Shown here: one piece after another, positions 5,661-12,375 of the stretch
How positions within the stretch are numbered: the first letter of the stretch is position 1
Layout of the letters: every line of letters begins with the position of its first letter
IMG/VR virus record: IMGVR_UViG_3300030098_002418
Coordinates: 1-23,837 of that record
Length of the DNA: 23,837 nucleotides
Source: a virus
Direction: 5' to 3' (one strand)
The notes under the pieces: generated by a model
What the model saw: only the letters and a program-made list of their open reading frames with translations
Database searches by the model: none
What the model was told of the DNA's origin: nothing
Position numbers and translations under genes: made by a program

Positions 5661-5696
5661 TTATATTATCCAAATTAGTTTGTATTTAATTTGTAT
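5661..5696 (-). promoter_or_regulatory. Early promoter-like motif, copy C
   Basis: Coding-strand blocks are ATACAAATTAAATACA, 9 variable bases, then GGATAATATAA; spacing is identical to the other copies, with ATACAAA and AATACA as variants. It precedes the gene at 5365-5601 and probably also serves the lipoprotein run down to 4211, since no other copy lies in between. Confidence 0.6.
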
Positions 5697-5700
5697 TTTA

Positions 5701-5949
5701 TTATCTTTTATTTGTATAAGAATAATCTTTATGAAATACTAGAGTATCTTTAAATTTTTGAAGATTAAAGTATTGATTATGTTCTTTATGGTCGTCAAGA
5801 CTTATATAACAATAACCTTTTAGATTAAAGAAGTTTGTATTATACTTATTAAACCATTTTGGTAATTGATGTAATTGGTATGGTAAATATATTTTATTAT
5901 TTAATTTTAGAATATTTAATTGATTAAATTTTAATTTTTTAGAGTGCAT
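5701..5949 (-). CDS. 82-aa Asn/Lys-rich hypothetical protein
   Basis: An extremely AT-rich gene encoding many Asn, Lys, Tyr and Phe (LPKWFNKYNTNFFNLKGYCY). There is no signal peptide or membrane helix. It is a single-gene unit with its own copy of the 36-bp motif (5983-6018) and 33 bases of leader. Base composition is more extreme than in the late genes. Function unknown. Confidence 0.65.
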   Translation of the reverse strand: MHSKKLKFNQLNILKLNNKIYLPYQLHQLPKWFNKYNTNFFNLKGYCYISLDDHKEHNQYFNLQKFKDTLVFHKDYSYTNKR

Positions 5950-5982
5950 AATTTTATATTTTTATATTTTTATTTCTTATAC

Positions 5983-6018
5983 TTATATTATCCAACTGAG
6001 TTCGTATTTAGTTTGTAA
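5983..6018 (-). promoter_or_regulatory. Early promoter-like motif, copy D
   Basis: Coding-strand blocks are TTACAAACTAAATACG, 9 variable bases, then GGATAATATAA, a perfect match to the consensus. It directly follows the stop of 6019-6201 and lies 33 bases upstream of the ATG at 5949. Confidence 0.7.
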
Positions 6019-6201
6019 TTAATTATTTAAGTTAATTTCAATTATAAATGTTTGGAATAATTTAGTATTTGATTTTGTAATATTATAATTTAATTCTAAG
6101 TATTCAATTTGATTTGAAGTATTTGGAATAATTATAAATTTATTATTATTATTTTTATAAGTTATTTTATTTGTTTTTAAGTATTTAATTAAGTTTTTCA
6201 T
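6019..6201 (-). CDS. 60-aa Asn-rich hypothetical protein
   Basis: A very AT-rich small gene (MKNLIKYLKTNKITYKNNNN). A stretch NNKFIIIPNTSN resembles DNKFIIFEYTSN in the next upstream gene (6327-6563), with the same order of a short helix and then a strand; this may be distant kinship or just composition. It is a single-gene unit, only 10 bases downstream of its promoter-like motif. Confidence 0.55.
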   Translation of the reverse strand: MKNLIKYLKTNKITYKNNNNKFIIIPNTSNQIEYLELNYNITKSNTKLFQTFIIEINLNN

Positions 6202-6211
6202 ATTTTCTTTA

Positions 6212-6247
6212 TTATATTATCCAAGTTGACTCGTATTTAGTTTGTAA
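6212..6247 (-). promoter_or_regulatory. Early promoter-like motif, copy E
   Basis: Coding-strand blocks are TTACAAACTAAATACG, 9 variable bases, then GGATAATATAA, a perfect consensus match. It ends only 10 bases before the ATG at 6201, so a transcript starting about 7 bases after TAATAT would have almost no leader. Confidence 0.7.
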
Positions 6248-6305
6248 AAGTATATAATTTGTTTAGTTGATAAATTACATTGACTAGTATAGGTCTGTGA
6301 CTCTT

Positions 6306-6324
6306 TGTCATTGACATTTTGTCA
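6306..6324. other. Cluster of alternating TGTCA/TGACA inverted repeats
   Basis: The run TGTCA-T-TGACA-TTT-TGTCA gives two interleaved perfect inverted repeats in the 79-base gap after the stop of 6327-6563. An 8-base direct repeat TTTGTCAT occurs at 6304 and 6318. It could be an operator or an RNA hairpin at the 3' end of the upstream transcript. Confidence 0.3.
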
Positions 6325-6326
6325 TA

Positions 6327-6563
6327 TTAAATTATGATAAATTCTAAGTCTAATTCATCTTCGAGTCTAATAAAGTCTATATTGTTATCTTTTAATAGTT
6401 GAGAACATTTGTTTATATTAGAAGTGTATTCGAATATGATAAATTTATTATCTTTGAAGTCATTCATGTTTAAGTTATTCTCGTCGAAGAAGTTTTCTGA
6501 ATCAGTTATATAATGAATTTCAGAATGATTTTTTAAGATTGAATTTAATTTGTTGTAAGTCAT
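6327..6563 (-). CDS. 78-aa acidic hypothetical protein
   Basis: An acidic, Asn-rich protein (MTYNKLNSILKNHSEIHYIT, then DSENFFDENNLNMNDFKD). The order of helix, strand, helix, strand suggests a small alpha/beta or ferredoxin-like fold ending in hydrophobic LEFIII. It is a single-gene unit with its own motif copy (6596-6631). No family was recognised. Confidence 0.6.
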   Translation of the reverse strand: MTYNKLNSILKNHSEIHYITDSENFFDENNLNMNDFKDNKFIIFEYTSNINKCSQLLKDNNIDFIRLEDELDLEFIII

Positions 6564-6595
6564 ATTTATTTATTTAATTATTATTATTTCTATAT

Positions 6596-6631
6596 ATATA
6601 TTATCCATTAATAGTCGTATTGACTTTGTAT
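6596..6631 (-). promoter_or_regulatory. Early promoter-like motif, copy F
   Basis: Coding-strand blocks are ATACAAAGTCAATACG, 9 variable bases, then GGATAATATAT. It overlaps the last base of the stop codon of 6631-6855 and lies 32 bases upstream of the ATG at 6563. Confidence 0.6.
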
Positions 6632-6855
6632 TATCTACAGAATGTTGGAATGTTATTAGTATTCGTGTAAGACTTATACTTCTTGAAACAGTTCATTGAA
6701 TCGAATCTATCTTTGTTTCTGTTATATACTTCATCATGATTGTATGTAATAGTCTTACCTTTCTTAGTAGTGAATGTGATGATCATGTTCTTTCCAATTA
6801 GAGATTTTCTGATTACAAATCTTTTAGTAGTTAGTTTGTTGTTTGTGTTTGACAT
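6631..6855 (-). CDS. Hypothetical protein, RKSLIGKN family, copy 2
   Basis: A 74-aa paralogue of 5365-5601 with the same blocks (KRFVIRKSLIGKN, ITYNHDEV, KYKSYTNTNNIP, CR). It is the first gene left of the divergent control region, a position where phages usually place their earliest or most strongly expressed genes. The N-terminal ten residues and the helix around 45-55 are the variable parts. Function unknown. Confidence 0.8.
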   Translation of the reverse strand: MSNTNNKLTTKRFVIRKSLIGKNMIITFTTKKGKTITYNHDEVYNRNKDRFDSMNCFKKYKSYTNTNNIPTFCR

Positions 6856-6898
6856 AGTAATTTAATTTATTTAGTTAGTTATTATAGTTATTATTCAA

Positions 6899-6934
6899 TT
6901 ATATTATCCATACATAGTAGTATTAAAGTTGTAA
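6899..6934 (-). promoter_or_regulatory. Early promoter-like motif, copy G
   Basis: Coding-strand blocks are TTACAAC, AATACT, 9 variable bases, then GGATAATATAA. It is the most divergent copy in the upstream half but keeps identical spacing. It lies 43 bases upstream of the ATG at 6855 and marks the left edge of the intergenic control region. Confidence 0.55.
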
Positions 6935-7259
6935 GATGTAGAGGAAAAGGTGAAATAATTCTAGACAGAGATGAATTGAGATGAGGAAGAGGAAACGAAA
7001 GAGGAATAGAGAGGGGAGGAGGGATATATAACGGAATTTATATATATGATGGGGAGGGCCCATTTTAGATTGGACTTTTTATATACGGAAAGGGGAGGGA
7101 AGGGGAGGAGCAACATCCCACCCCAATATTTATAACAACTTTTTTTTGTGACATAAGCCTATTAAGAAGAATATAGTAACTAGCTAGTGTCACACTTTAT
7201 GTAAATAATATTTTTTCTATGTAATTATTAGTGTAACTAATAACGCAAAACTAGGAATT
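6935..7259. promoter_or_regulatory. Divergent control region with polypurine tract and palindromes
   Basis: This non-coding stretch separates the leftward and rightward blocks. From 6936 to 7110 the plus strand is strongly purine-rich, with G-runs at 7011-7023, 7051-7058 and 7092-7110 in an otherwise AT-rich genome. It holds ATATATAA/TTATATAT (7024-7045), two ACGGAA repeats after AT-runs (7026-7036, 7081-7090), the palindrome ACTAGCTAGT (7179-7188), TGTGACA/TGTCACA (7147-7194) and TTATTAGT-GTA-ACTAATAA (7225-7243). It should contain the late promoter and its operators, and possibly an origin. No standard promoter could be assigned with confidence. Confidence 0.6.
7225..7243 (+). promoter_or_regulatory. 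Operator-like palindrome before first late gene
   Basis: TTATTAGT and ACTAATAA form a perfect 8-bp inverted repeat around GTA, ending 16 bases before the ATG at 7260. Position and symmetry fit a dimeric regulator site or a leader hairpin controlling the late block. Confidence 0.4.
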
Positions 7260-7499
7260 ATGGGATATAGACCATTCAAGATGAAAGGATTTAGTCCTTT
7301 TACGCGAACAGAAGAAAAGCCAAAAATTGCATCTGACACTACTGTAAGTAGAGATGCTCGTGTAAGAATGTCTAATCCCCCACAGTACGAGGTAAAAATA
7401 GATGGTAAAACCGCGTGGTTATCTGAAAAAGATTACAAAGCTTGGCATAAAAGAACTTATCCTAAGACGACTAATAAACTTATTAAAAGAGGAAGTTAA
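7260..7499 (+). CDS. First late protein, 79 aa, FKMKG motif
   Basis: A basic protein. Its N-terminus, MGYRPFKMKGFSPF, closely matches the start of the product of 13979-14362 (MGYKMKGFSGF) and related motifs in other late proteins here. The middle is disordered (TEEKPKIASDTTVSRDAR). The C-terminal 40 residues (YEVKIDGKTAWLSEKDYKAW) look like a small folded unit. It starts the rightward block, 5 bases before the next gene. A virion or morphogenesis role is inferred from position only. Confidence 0.75.
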   Translation: MGYRPFKMKGFSPFTRTEEKPKIASDTTVSRDARVRMSNPPQYEVKIDGKTAWLSEKDYKAWHKRTYPKTTNKLIKRGS

Positions 7500-7504
7500 G
7501 AAGA

Positions 7505-7741
7505 ATGGCTGAAAAACGACCAGGTAATTCACAAGGACTATCAAGAGTTGCGCTAGCAAATAAAAGAGCTGGAGATTTAGCTAAAGCTAAAGAAAAATAT
7601 AGAGCAGATCGTAAGGCTGAAAACCAAAGAATAGGACAAAGATCTGATTCTGATCTTCACCACACAAAGTCAGGAACAGTAAGAAGAACATCAATAGCTT
7701 ATAACAGAGCTACACATGATAGAAACGAAGTAAAAACATAA
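7505..7741 (+). CDS. 78-aa basic protein
   Basis: A highly basic, hydrophilic protein (ANKRAGDLAKAKEKYRADRK), mostly helical or disordered, rich in Arg, Lys, Ala and His with no hydrophobic core. It could bind DNA inside the capsid or RNA. It is packed between its neighbours with gaps of 5 and 2 bases. No family was recognised. Confidence 0.7.
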   Translation: MAEKRPGNSQGLSRVALANKRAGDLAKAKEKYRADRKAENQRIGQRSDSDLHHTKSGTVRRTSIAYNRATHDRNEVKT

Positions 7742-7743
7742 TT

Positions 7744-8091
7744 ATGCCAAATTTTAAAAAATCAGACGGATATCAAATGAAGAGGGGTTACGCCCCAGAA
7801 TTTAGAGAACTTGGATCTTCTCCTGCTGAACCAGGGGATTCTCCAAATAAAAAGTTCTCTTGGGGACAAGCTGCGGGTGGAGCCGCTAAAGGAGCTCAGA
7901 TGGGGGCTAAATTTGGCCCTTGGGGTGCTGCGATTGGAGGTGTGCTTGGTGGAGCTGCTGGCGGAATCTTAGGTGGAAAAGCAGAAAAAGAGGAAGAAGC
8001 AGCTATGTTAGACGAAGAAAACAAGAATAAACTTGCGGCAGAAGCTTTAGAGGCAAAAGAGAGAGAATCATTAGGTTACTCAGAAGAATAA
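7744..8091 (+). CDS. Glycine-zipper protein, putative membrane-active virion protein
   Basis: A 115-aa protein in three parts. Residues 1-38 are polar and carry YQMKRGY, GSSPAEP and DSPNKK, variants of the late-protein motif. Residues 41-78 form a long Gly/Ala zipper (GAKFGPWGAAIGGVLGG) of the kind that packs in membranes. The C-terminal 35 residues are an acidic, Ala/Glu-rich helix. Such zippers occur in phage internal or ejection proteins that form channels across the host envelope, and a role in genome delivery is plausible but unproven. The LysM gene follows after 13 bases. Confidence 0.75.
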   Translation: MPNFKKSDGYQMKRGYAPEFRELGSSPAEPGDSPNKKFSWGQAAGGAAKGAQMGAKFGPWGAAIGGVLGGAAGGILGGKAEKEEEAAMLDEENKNKLAAEALEAKERESLGYSEE

Positions 8092-8104
8092 AACAAATAA
8101 AACT

Positions 8105-8776
8105 ATGGCAGGAATAGGAAAATATAAAAAAGGAGCAAAATTTACGTTAAAATCAGGTAATAAACCGGCTTTTAAAATGATGGGTAGCAGTTCTCCGGCT
8201 AATATGAACAACTTTGGTATTGGAAAAGGTGCTTCACCGTACAAAAACGAGGAAACTACAGATGATATTGTAGTAAATAATGAAAACACACAAAATAACA
8301 ACGAAGAAACAACCGATAAAACAAACGAAAAAGGTGGAGAAGCTCAAAGAGCTGATAAACCTTGGGTAAAAGCGCTGAAAACCGCAACTACTTTACTTTC
8401 TGGTGGTATTCAAGGGGTTTATGGTGGGAAAAGAGAATATCCTAAAATAAATTACGGTATGAAAACTGAAGAATCTACTAAATCTCCTGAAGAAAGAGTA
8501 AACGATGCTATAGATACGGATAATGAAAATGTTAAAATTGAGAATAAAAATGTAATTAATACTAATGACGACAGTAAAAGTACTTCGTATACCATACAAA
8601 GTGGAGATACTTTAAGTAAGATAGCATCTGCTAACAATACCACTGTAGAAGAACTAATGAAGTTAAATCCTCACATAAAAGATAAGAATAAAATAATTTC
8701 TGGTCAAGATTTGAAAATAAGTAGCGGTTCTGAAGATAATGAGAACGTAAATGAGAACACCAATATAAATGAATAA
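8105..8776 (+). CDS. LysM-domain protein, probably virion-associated
   Basis: A 223-aa protein. Residues 20-47 carry the shared motif (KPAFKMMGSSSPANM, FGIGKGASPYK). Residues 50-85 are a disordered Asn/Thr/Glu linker. Residues 161-205 are a LysM domain (SYTIQSGDTLSKIA, LNPHIKDKNKI, SGQDLKI), which binds peptidoglycan or chitin-like glycans. No lytic domain is present, so it is more likely a tail or baseplate component, or an anchor for the neighbouring glycine-zipper protein, than a complete endolysin. It overlaps the next gene by 8 bases. Confidence 0.8.
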   Translation: MAGIGKYKKGAKFTLKSGNKPAFKMMGSSSPANMNNFGIGKGASPYKNEETTDDIVVNNENTQNNNEETTDKTNEKGGEAQRADKPWVKALKTATTLLSGGIQGVYGGKREYPKINYGMKTEESTKSPEERVNDAIDTDNENVKIENKNVINTNDDSKSTSYTIQSGDTLSKIASANNTTVEELMKLNPHIKDKNKIISGQDLKISSGSEDNENVNENTNINE

Positions 8777-9623
8777 TATGAACGGAGAAATTATAGGTGG
8801 TGTATCACCATTAAAAAGAAAAGCTAGTAGAGCTAAGTCCCGTCGAGGAGGTGCTGAGGCTGGAAAAGCCACTGCTAAAAAAGGTAATTGGCTTGGTGGT
8901 AGAGGTGGATATAAGAAATCATCTGGAAAACAAGGAACTGGAGTAAATAGAGGAGGTTATAATGTGCACACAAGATTCAAGCCTAGAGAAAAACCTGATG
9001 CTCCAAAAGGTGGTGGAACAGGAGGAGGGGGTGATCCTACTTCTAACAAGCCGTATTCTTATGATAAAGATGGTAATATAGTTATTCATAATAATAATTA
9101 TATAAATACTGCAGGTGGTACAAATACAAACACAAATATAAATACCAACACGAACAACGTTAAAAACGAAAACGATCAAATAAACGACGAGTTTGGATAT
9201 AGATTTGAAACAGAAGACGGTGAGACAACAGAGAGCATGGAAGAGACTAACGACACGTCTTACAGATCTGTTTGGGAGGGTTATAGCGAAAGAGGAGGTA
9301 AGTTGACGCAACGTAGTAAAAGATATCAAACATCAGGGCAAGGATTGAGATTTGATAAGGACGATCCTAAAGCAATGGAATTTTTCAAAGATCATACCGA
9401 TAGAATAAAAGGTAACCATATAATACATAATACTTTTGAAGAATATAAATCTTTTATGTTAAAACTAAAAGAATGGGAGAAGTCAGGAGGAAAAACGATA
9501 ACTTCAAAAAGTAATAGAAAAAGCTATACTAAAGTAGTTAAAACAACCGGTGGTAAAACATTTAAGATAAAATACAATAAAAACACGGGTAAAGAAATTA
9601 GTAGAACAGAAGTAAAAAATTAA
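8769..9623 (+). CDS. Low-complexity basic late protein, 284 aa
   Basis: It begins MNNMNGEIIGGVSPLKRK, containing SPLK from the shared motif set. Residues 15-90 are Arg/Lys/Gly-rich (AKSRRGGAEAGKATAKKG) and look disordered and nucleic-acid-binding. An Asn/Thr repeat (GTNTNTNINTNTNN, about 117-130) follows. The C-terminal 130 residues seem folded and end with a basic TTGGKTFKIKYNK segment. No enzyme motif is visible. A structural or internal virion protein is the best inference. Confidence 0.7.
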   Translation: MNNMNGEIIGGVSPLKRKASRAKSRRGGAEAGKATAKKGNWLGGRGGYKKSSGKQGTGVNRGGYNVHTRFKPREKPDAPKGGGTGGGGDPTSNKPYSYDKDGNIVIHNNNYINTAGGTNTNTNINTNTNNVKNENDQINDEFGYRFETEDGETTESMEETNDTSYRSVWEGYSERGGKLTQRSKRYQTSGQGLRFDKDDPKAMEFFKDHTDRIKGNHIIHNTFEEYKSFMLKLKEWEKSGGKTITSKSNRKSYTKVVKTTGGKTFKIKYNKNTGKEISRTEVKN

Positions 9624-9648
9624 TTAATTAAACATAAAAATAAAAACA

Positions 9649-10446
9649 ATGGGATTTAAATTACCGGAAAAATCAATAACAAGTGGAACGAGTGCACATC
9701 GATCTGCTTTAAAAAAGGTTTCTGAGACAGAAACAGAGATACCAGAGTCAACACTTGAAGTATTTGACAAGGTTGGAACTAATCTTACTAAAACTATTTC
9801 GAATGTTGTCAAAAACCAACAGAAAGAAAAAAAGGCATACGGAGGAACAAAAACATGGTCTGAAGGACAAAAAGATAGTGGTGGTACATTAAACCAAATT
9901 ACTAAAGACCAAAGAAAGTATGAAAAAGAAATGGAGGCTAAAGATCCGTCTTGGAACAAAAGAGAAGATAATGAGTGGAAAAAACGTCAAAACAAAATAA
10001 ACAAACATCTTGGATCTTCTAAAGTTTACGATACTATACCTGATAGAAAAACTAAAGACGTAGACGGGGAAACTAAAATGAAAGGTTTAGAATCTAACAA
10101 AGGTAAAACCTTAACTGAAGAACAAAAACAAGACGAAAAAACTAACATTTCTATAGAAAAAGATAAAATTAAAAGCGCTAAATCAGATATAAAGACATCT
10201 ACAAATAAAGACGAAGAACTTGACGCTAAAGACAAAAGAGATAAATCTCAGAAAGAAATAGCCGATATCAAATCTGGAAGAGATAACAAATACACTGGAA
10301 CTAGACTTAGTAGGTGGTTTAATAAACAAAGATCAAAACGTAACCAAAGACAGTTAGATAGAAGAGAAAAGAATAGAAATAAAAACGAGGATTCTCCAAC
10401 TAAAAATATGAAAACCGGAAAATATAAACAGAAATTTGAAAAATAG
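9649..10446 (+). CDS. Highly charged late protein, 265 aa
   Basis: Lys/Glu/Asp-rich throughout, with long probable coiled coils (about 60-110 and 150-215). It starts MGFKLPEKSITSG and ends in DSPTKNMKTGKYKQKF, so short motif-like pieces seen in its neighbours appear at both ends. There is no hydrophobic core to speak of. It could be an internal virion or assembly protein. Its TAG stop is part of a small hairpin (10444-10458). No family was recognised. Confidence 0.7.
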   Translation: MGFKLPEKSITSGTSAHRSALKKVSETETEIPESTLEVFDKVGTNLTKTISNVVKNQQKEKKAYGGTKTWSEGQKDSGGTLNQITKDQRKYEKEMEAKDPSWNKREDNEWKKRQNKINKHLGSSKVYDTIPDRKTKDVDGETKMKGLESNKGKTLTEEQKQDEKTNISIEKDKIKSAKSDIKTSTNKDEELDAKDKRDKSQKEIADIKSGRDNKYTGTRLSRWFNKQRSKRNQRQLDRREKNRNKNEDSPTKNMKTGKYKQKFEK

Positions 10447-10458
10447 GGAAACACCCTA
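10444..10458 (+). other. Small hairpin at gene end
   Basis: TAGGG-AAACA-CCCTA is a perfect 5-bp stem that includes the stop codon of the preceding gene. No U-run follows, so it is not a typical terminator; it may limit read-through or protect the 3' end of the mRNA. Confidence 0.3.
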
Positions 10459-10465
10459 AACCAAG

Positions 10466-10479
10466 TTATTAACCAAAAA
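10466..10479 (+). repeat. Leader repeat TTATTAACCAAAAA, copy 1
   Basis: The same 14 bases recur at 12672-12685, in both cases in the G-poor leader just before a start codon (10490 and 12697). Together with the AACAATTAAATTAAAT leader pair this suggests conserved translation-start or promoter context. Confidence 0.5.
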
Positions 10480-10489
10480 TAAAACCAAA

Positions 10490-10780
10490 ATGACTTACTT
10501 GTATTACAAAAGTTCGTATACCACGAACACAACTAAACCGAACGAAAAAACTATTAAAAACTGGAAACATCTTTCAGAAAAGAAAAACTGGAGAATTACA
10601 CAGCTTTCTAATGGATTTTACCAAACAGAGTGCTCTAATCCTGAAAATGAAGAATGGTACCCTGTTACAAGAAGAGAAACAATAGAAGGTGCTGAAACCG
10701 CAATTAACGGAAGCATCGATCATTTTTCTAAAAAATTAGAGTCTATTAAAGGGCCTAAAGTAATAAAAACGTTTGAATAA
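10490..10780 (+). CDS. 96-aa hypothetical protein upstream of groEL
   Basis: A soluble protein beginning MTYLYYKSSYTTNTTKPNEK. The region NWRITQLSNGFYQTEC and EEWYPVTRRETIEGAETAI reads as a compact alpha/beta domain, resembling small beta-sheet and helix domains that decorate phage tails or bind nucleic acid, but without a firm match. It ends 26 bases before groEL. The start follows a G-poor leader and the first TTATTAACCAAAAA copy. Confidence 0.7.
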   Translation: MTYLYYKSSYTTNTTKPNEKTIKNWKHLSEKKNWRITQLSNGFYQTECSNPENEEWYPVTRRETIEGAETAINGSIDHFSKKLESIKGPKVIKTFE

Positions 10781-10787
10781 AAACAAC

Positions 10788-10803
10788 AACAATTAAATTA
10801 AAT
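10788..10803 (+). repeat. Leader repeat AACAATTAAATTAAAT, copy 1
   Basis: A 16-base sequence directly before the groEL start, found again at 15534-15549 before the gene at 15553. The leaders are A-rich and lack a Shine-Dalgarno sequence, as expected for Bacteroidota hosts. Confidence 0.5.
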
Positions 10804-10806
10804 TAA

Positions 10807-12375
10807 ATGGAATACAATCTACCTAGCGAGATTGTCAAAGATCTTAACTTTGGCGATGACGCTAAAAGTAAAATTATTAGAGGGGTAGACAAATTAGCAC
10901 AAGCTGTTAAATCTACCCTTGGAGCCTCAGGACAATGCGTGATATATGAAGACGCACGAGGCAACCCGGTCATAACAAAAGACGGTGTAACCGTAGCAGA
11001 ATCGGTTGTCTTATTTGACCCGGTTGAAAATATGGGTGCTACTTTAATAAAAGAAGCAGCTAGAAACACAGTGAAAGAGGCAGGGGATGGTACTACTACA
11101 GCTACCGTCCTTGCTGAAGCACTTATAAAAGAGGTCAATAAAAAAGAATATGTTGGTAAAACAACTAGACAAATTAAAGAAGGTATTAACTCAGGATTAA
11201 AAAAAGTTAATAAATACCTTAAAGAAGCTTCTTACGAGATCAAAGGAGATATGCTTCAAAACGTTAGCGCTATTAGTTGTAATAACGATTTAACTCTTGG
11301 AACAATTATATCTGAAGCTTATGAAAAAGTAGGGAAAGATGGTGTCGTTCTGATGGAGGGATCAGAGACTGAAAATACTTATGTTGAATTAGTAGACGGA
11401 GTACAAATAGAATCTGGACTTACATCACCACACTTTGTTACCGATACAGACAAACAGAGGGCTATATTAGAAAACCCTTTAGTACTCATTGTTGGGTCGG
11501 AAATCCCAAATATTAGAAAAATACAAAATATATTAGAGTTTGTTATAAAAAATAACCGATCTTTACTTATAGTCGCTCCAGTGAGTCAACAAGTAAAATC
11601 GGCGCTTTTGATGAATAAAGTCAAAGGTACTATTAAAGTTAATATAATAGACTTACCAGGCTTTGGTCCTACTAAAAGAGACACGATAGAGGATTTAGCT
11701 ATATTAACTGGCGCAACCGTTATAAATGAAGAACTAGGAGACGATTTAGATGGTATATCACTAGATATTCTTGGAGAAGTTGATAAGGTGGTTACAGATG
11801 ACAAAAGCACAGTTTTTACAATACAAGACACTAATGTTGATGTTACAGCTAGAATCGAAGAGGTTACTAAACTAAGGGACAAGGAAAAAGATGGTTTCTT
11901 AAAAAGATTTTTAGAAAAAAGAATAAGTTTATTATCTGGATCTGTAGCAATAGTAAAAGTAGGTGCTGATTCAAAAGTAGAACTCAAAGAAAAGAAAGAT
12001 AGAGTTGAAGATGCAATATACGCTACAAAAGCAGCCTTGAAAGAAGGTATTGTTCCGGGTGGTGGAATTGCATTGTTGAACGCTTCTCAGAATATAGAAC
12101 CTGAAAATGTTGGAGAAAAAATACTGTTAAACGCAATTAAGGCACCATTCGAAACAATACTATATAACGCAGGAATAGAAGACTATGAACTGCCTAATGT
12201 TGAAGGAACCGGTATTGACGTTGTTAGTGGAGAAATAGTAGATATGATTGAACATGGAGTTATAGATCCATTGTTAGTAACTAAAACAGCATTAAAGAAC
12301 GCAATATCTGTTATTTCTACTATAATTTCCGCAAATTGTGTAATATCTAATATAAGAGTAAATGAAAGCAGTTAA
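10807..12375 (+). CDS. groEL: Chaperonin GroEL (Cpn60), phage-encoded
   Basis: A 522-aa group I chaperonin subunit of full architecture. Nucleotide-site residues are present: TLGAS (37-41, where E. coli has TLGPK), KDG (58-60), GDGTTT (93-98), catalytic Asp at D402 in VEDAIYATK, PGGGIAL (417-422) and IDP with D487. It should form ATP-driven folding rings with the GroES encoded next door. Differences from host-type GroEL: the Gly-Gly-Met tail is missing, and the apical substrate patch reads LTSPHF (205-210) instead of YLSPYF, changing two key residues. Phage GroELs are known but uncommon and are thought to fold capsid or tail proteins. Overlap with groES is 14 bases. Confidence 0.97.
   Translation: MEYNLPSEIVKDLNFGDDAKSKIIRGVDKLAQAVKSTLGASGQCVIYEDARGNPVITKDGVTVAESVVLFDPVENMGATLIKEAARNTVKEAGDGTTTATVLAEALIKEVNKKEYVGKTTRQIKEGINSGLKKVNKYLKEASYEIKGDMLQNVSAISCNNDLTLGTIISEAYEKVGKDGVVLMEGSETENTYVELVDGVQIESGLTSPHFVTDTDKQRAILENPLVLIVGSEIPNIRKIQNILEFVIKNNRSLLIVAPVSQQVKSALLMNKVKGTIKVNIIDLPGFGPTKRDTIEDLAILTGATVINEELGDDLDGISLDILGEVDKVVTDDKSTVFTIQDTNVDVTARIEEVTKLRDKEKDGFLKRFLEKRISLLSGSVAIVKVGADSKVELKEKKDRVEDAIYATKAALKEGIVPGGGIALLNASQNIEPENVGEKILLNAIKAPFETILYNAGIEDYELPNVEGTGIDVVSGEIVDMIEHGVIDPLLVTKTALKNAISVISTIISANCVISNIRVNESS

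Noticed and set aside
6237-6311. A 24-codon minus-strand reading frame (MTKSHRPILVNVIYQLNKL...) in the gap after 6327-6563
   Set aside because: It runs into the upstream block of promoter-like motif E and has no coupling or recognisable features; probably chance.
8105-8776. LysM protein as the phage endolysin
   Set aside because: Only a binding domain is visible, with no muramidase, amidase or peptidase motif.
9110-9160. Possible CRISPR-like or tandem DNA repeat (runs of ACAAATACAAAC type)
   Set aside because: It is simply the coding sequence of an Asn/Thr-rich linker; there are no spacers and no regular unit. No CRISPR array or insertion sequence was seen anywhere in the window.
8919-9329. 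A 136-codon minus-strand open frame with hydrophobic Ile-rich stretches
   Set aside because: Antisense to the low-complexity late gene; the apparent membrane segments arise from the complement of its Asn/Thr repeats.
11586-11987. A 133-codon open frame on the minus strand
   Set aside because: It lies wholly inside groEL in antisense; its composition (Ser/Leu/Thr-rich) is that of a shadow of the real gene.
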